37,263 nt of DNA from Cytophagales bacterium. Lineage in GTDB: Bacteria > Bacteroidota > Bacteroidia > Cytophagales > Cyclobacteriaceae. The position numbers and the translations under genes are program-made. Numbering within the stretch: position 1 is the stretch's first letter; every line of letters begins with the position of its first letter. The stretch is from NCBI GenBank assembly GCA_022360015.1, contig JAKSDQ010000201.1:1-37263 (forward strand). The letters are read 5' to 3'. The notes under the pieces were generated by a model, which saw nothing but the letters and a program-made list of their open reading frames with translations, had not been told where the DNA came from and did no database searches. Positions 36,016-37,263 of the stretch are shown piece after piece.

Positions 36016-36885
36016 TTAATGGCGATTGTATTTTAGCTTACCCGGAGAATATCCTGTCTTTTTCTTAAATAGATTAGAAAAGTAAAATGCCGATTGAAAT
36101 CCACATTTTTCTGATATCTCTTCTACCGTTAAGTCGGTTGATGACAGCAGCCGCTTGGCATAACTCAATCGCTCGTTAATTAAAAATTGTTGGGGAGAAA
36201 ACCCTGTCTTTTTTTTAAATAATTTTCGAAAATGACTGTAGCTAAGTCCACAGTTTTCGGCTATTTTTTGAAAGTCTACTCCGTCTTTGATATGCTGTCG
36301 TATGATGCTTACGGATTCTTCATAAATGTAGTCTGATTTTTTACCGGCCGATGCCTGGTAACTGGGGTAGATTATATAGGCAACAAGTTGGAATACAATA
36401 CCCGTGATTATCTGGGTAAAACCCGGCGAGTTTTTTCTAGTGATATTTAACGCCTGGTTGAATAGATATATTACTTCATCGTGATGCCCGATATTGCTCA
36501 CTTCGGATTTATTTTCCGGAAACAAACTTTTTAAAAGAAAATCTTCCAAGGCCGGACCTTCAAAACCAATCCAATACTCTTCCCAACCTACCTTCACATC
36601 CGGGCGGTAACGATGCCAGTCTTCCGGATACAATTTGATCACATCACCGGGAAGAATATTTACTTTTGAATTTTCAGTCTCAAATTCTCCCCTACCCGTG
36701 GGAATATAAACCAGGTAACACCCCTTTAATTTCCGGCCTTTTCCCCATATAAGCGCATGACTTTCAGGATGGCCTTCCGAAGGATATTTGTCTCCACTGC
36801 TTCCATGGTAATACCCACATGTAATGATTCTTAATCCCCAGGATTTATTATTAAAATACTTAAAGTATTTAAAGTAATTCTCCAA
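36016..36885 (-). CDS. AraC-family transcription regulator with cupin sensor domain
   Basis: This protein has 289 residues. A TTG at 36885 is taken as start because a stop codon lies just upstream in frame (TGA, two codons before) and no ATG occurs before the first domain. Residues 1 to about 150 form the AraC-type beta-barrel sensor (KGCYLVYIPTGRGEFETENS, LPGDVIKLYPEDWHRYRPD). Residues about 190-289 hold two helix-turn-helix motifs (FQKIAENCGLSYSHFRKLFK and VEEISEKCGFQSAFYFSNLF, ending KKKTGYSPGKLKY). It is divergent from the PhyH-type dioxygenase gene across a 114-base gap, the usual arrangement when the regulator controls its neighbour in response to a sugar or its derivative. Confidence 0.92.
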   Translation of the reverse strand: MENYFKYFKYFNNKSWGLRIITCGYYHGSSGDKYPSEGHPESHALIWGKGRKLKGCYLVYIPTGRGEFETENSKVNILPGDVIKLYPEDWHRYRPDVKVGWEEYWIGFEGPALEDFLLKSLFPENKSEVSNIGHHDEVIYLFNQALNITRKNSPGFTQIITGIVFQLVAYIIYPSYQASAGKKSDYIYEESVSIIRQHIKDGVDFQKIAENCGLSYSHFRKLFKKKTGFSPQQFLINERLSYAKRLLSSTDLTVEEISEKCGFQSAFYFSNLFKKKTGYSPGKLKYNRH

Positions 36886-36999
36886 TAGTCAAAATTTATA
36901 TATTATTAAGCAAAATGATTATGGCGAAATATAGTATGAAATAATAAATTTGAAAAGATAATTTTAAAAAAAATCATCTTATTGACTTATAACTTTAAA
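36886..36999 (+). promoter_or_regulatory. Divergent promoter region of AraC regulator and PhyH gene
   Basis: In this 114-base gap the plus strand has TAAATTTG at 36945-36952, an exact match to the Bacteroidota -7 element TAnnTTTG, 48 bases before the PhyH ATG. A matching -33 TTG is not obvious. No exact -7 element was found for the AraC direction. Operator sites for the regulator would be expected here but no clear repeat is seen. Confidence 0.35.
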
Positions 37000-37263
37000 A
37001 TGAATACTATTTTAACCGAAGATAAAATAAAGTTTTTTCAGGAAAACGGCTTTGTCATTCAGGAAAATTTCCTGAATGACGAAGAATTAACTGAGTGGCG
37101 TGAGGCGGTAACCGAGGCCGTCAGTGAAAGAAACGGCCTTAAAATACCAGGTCAAATGATTAAAGCAGAGGATGATGACGGCAACAATGAAGATCCGGAA
37201 TATTTCAGTAATGTATTTGATCAATTATTGAATCTTTGGCAAACCAATGACCGCATCCGAAAG
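37000..37263 (+). CDS. Phytanoyl-CoA dioxygenase (PhyH) family protein, N-terminal part (runs off right edge)
   Basis: The first 88 residues from the ATG at 37000 run to the window end. The opening (LTEDKIKFFQENGFVIQENF then LNDEELTEWREAVTEAV) is the standard start of PhyH-type Fe(II)/2-oxoglutarate dioxygenases: a helix, the GF/Y-V-x-x-x-x-F strand and a regulatory helix. FDQLLNLWQTNDRIRK continues the family pattern. The iron ligands (HxD...H) would lie beyond the window. In Bacteroidota such genes often sit next to AraC regulators and glycosidase loci; the substrate is unknown. Confidence 0.85.
   Translation, partial: MNTILTEDKIKFFQENGFVIQENFLNDEELTEWREAVTEAVSERNGLKIPGQMIKAEDDDGNNEDPEYFSNVFDQLLNLWQTNDRIRK

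Noticed and set aside
1-37263. CRISPR arrays, tRNA or rRNA genes, riboswitches, tandem repeats.
   Set aside because: No regularly spaced repeat, no cloverleaf or rRNA-like stretch and no long tandem repeat was noticed on reading; a covariance-model scan was not possible here.

Overview
The window looks like a Bacteroidota chromosome, probably a Cytophagales- or Chitinophagales-type polysaccharide degrader. It carries two complete SusC/SusD outer-membrane uptake pairs. Each has an upstream FecI-type sigma factor and FecR anti-sigma factor, and each SusC has an STN signalling domain. Around them lie lipoprotein glycosidases, a sulfatase and an AraC regulator paired with a PhyH-type dioxygenase. 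No tRNA, rRNA, CRISPR array or intact transposase was seen.

Layout. (1) 1-10.35 kb, all minus strand: ECF sigma, FecR, SusC, SusD, a GH95-like enzyme broken by one frameshift, and the start of a sulfatase that runs off the left edge. (2) 10.4-14.8 kb: the wreck of a second, probably alpha-mannan, locus. GH125 is intact, but GH92 and GH76 each keep only their two ends. A SusC fragment is fused in frame to the end of a SusE-like protein. The SusC fragment abuts, on the opposite strand, the last quarter of an ECF sigma factor. (3) 15.0-25.2 kb, minus strand: a second intact sigma-FecR-SusC-SusD module, a GH78 remnant with its middle missing, and an intact GH78 alpha-L-rhamnosidase. (4) 25.8-35.9 kb: a visibly AT-richer block of two divergent gene groups. 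Leftward run an FtsX/MacB-type permease, a LanC-like cyclase (frameshifted but with zinc ligands kept) and a glycosyltransferase-sulfotransferase fusion. Rightward run a LanC-like protein without zinc ligands, a carboxypeptidase-regulatory-domain protein, a GT2 glycosyltransferase and a protein resembling the stand-alone C-terminal (elimination) domain of lantibiotic dehydratases. (5) 35.86-37.26 kb: a PIN-toxin remnant, an AraC regulator and the start of a PhyH dioxygenase.

How the genes fit together. In regions 1 and 3 a glycan bound by SusC/SusD would signal through the STN domain to FecR and the sigma factor, inducing uptake, while the exported glycosidases and sulfatase trim the glycan. 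Region 2 shows decay of such a locus by several separate internal deletions, unless the assembly is faulty. Region 4 is the most unusual part. It combines lanthipeptide-type tailoring homologues (two LanC-like, one dehydratase-C-like) with two glycosyltransferases, a sulfotransferase and an export-type permease, but no dehydratase N-domain and no recognisable precursor. Two of the three lanthipeptide-type homologues have lost their catalytic residues. It could be a divergent or decaying peptide-modification system, or LanC-like scaffolds reused for another purpose.
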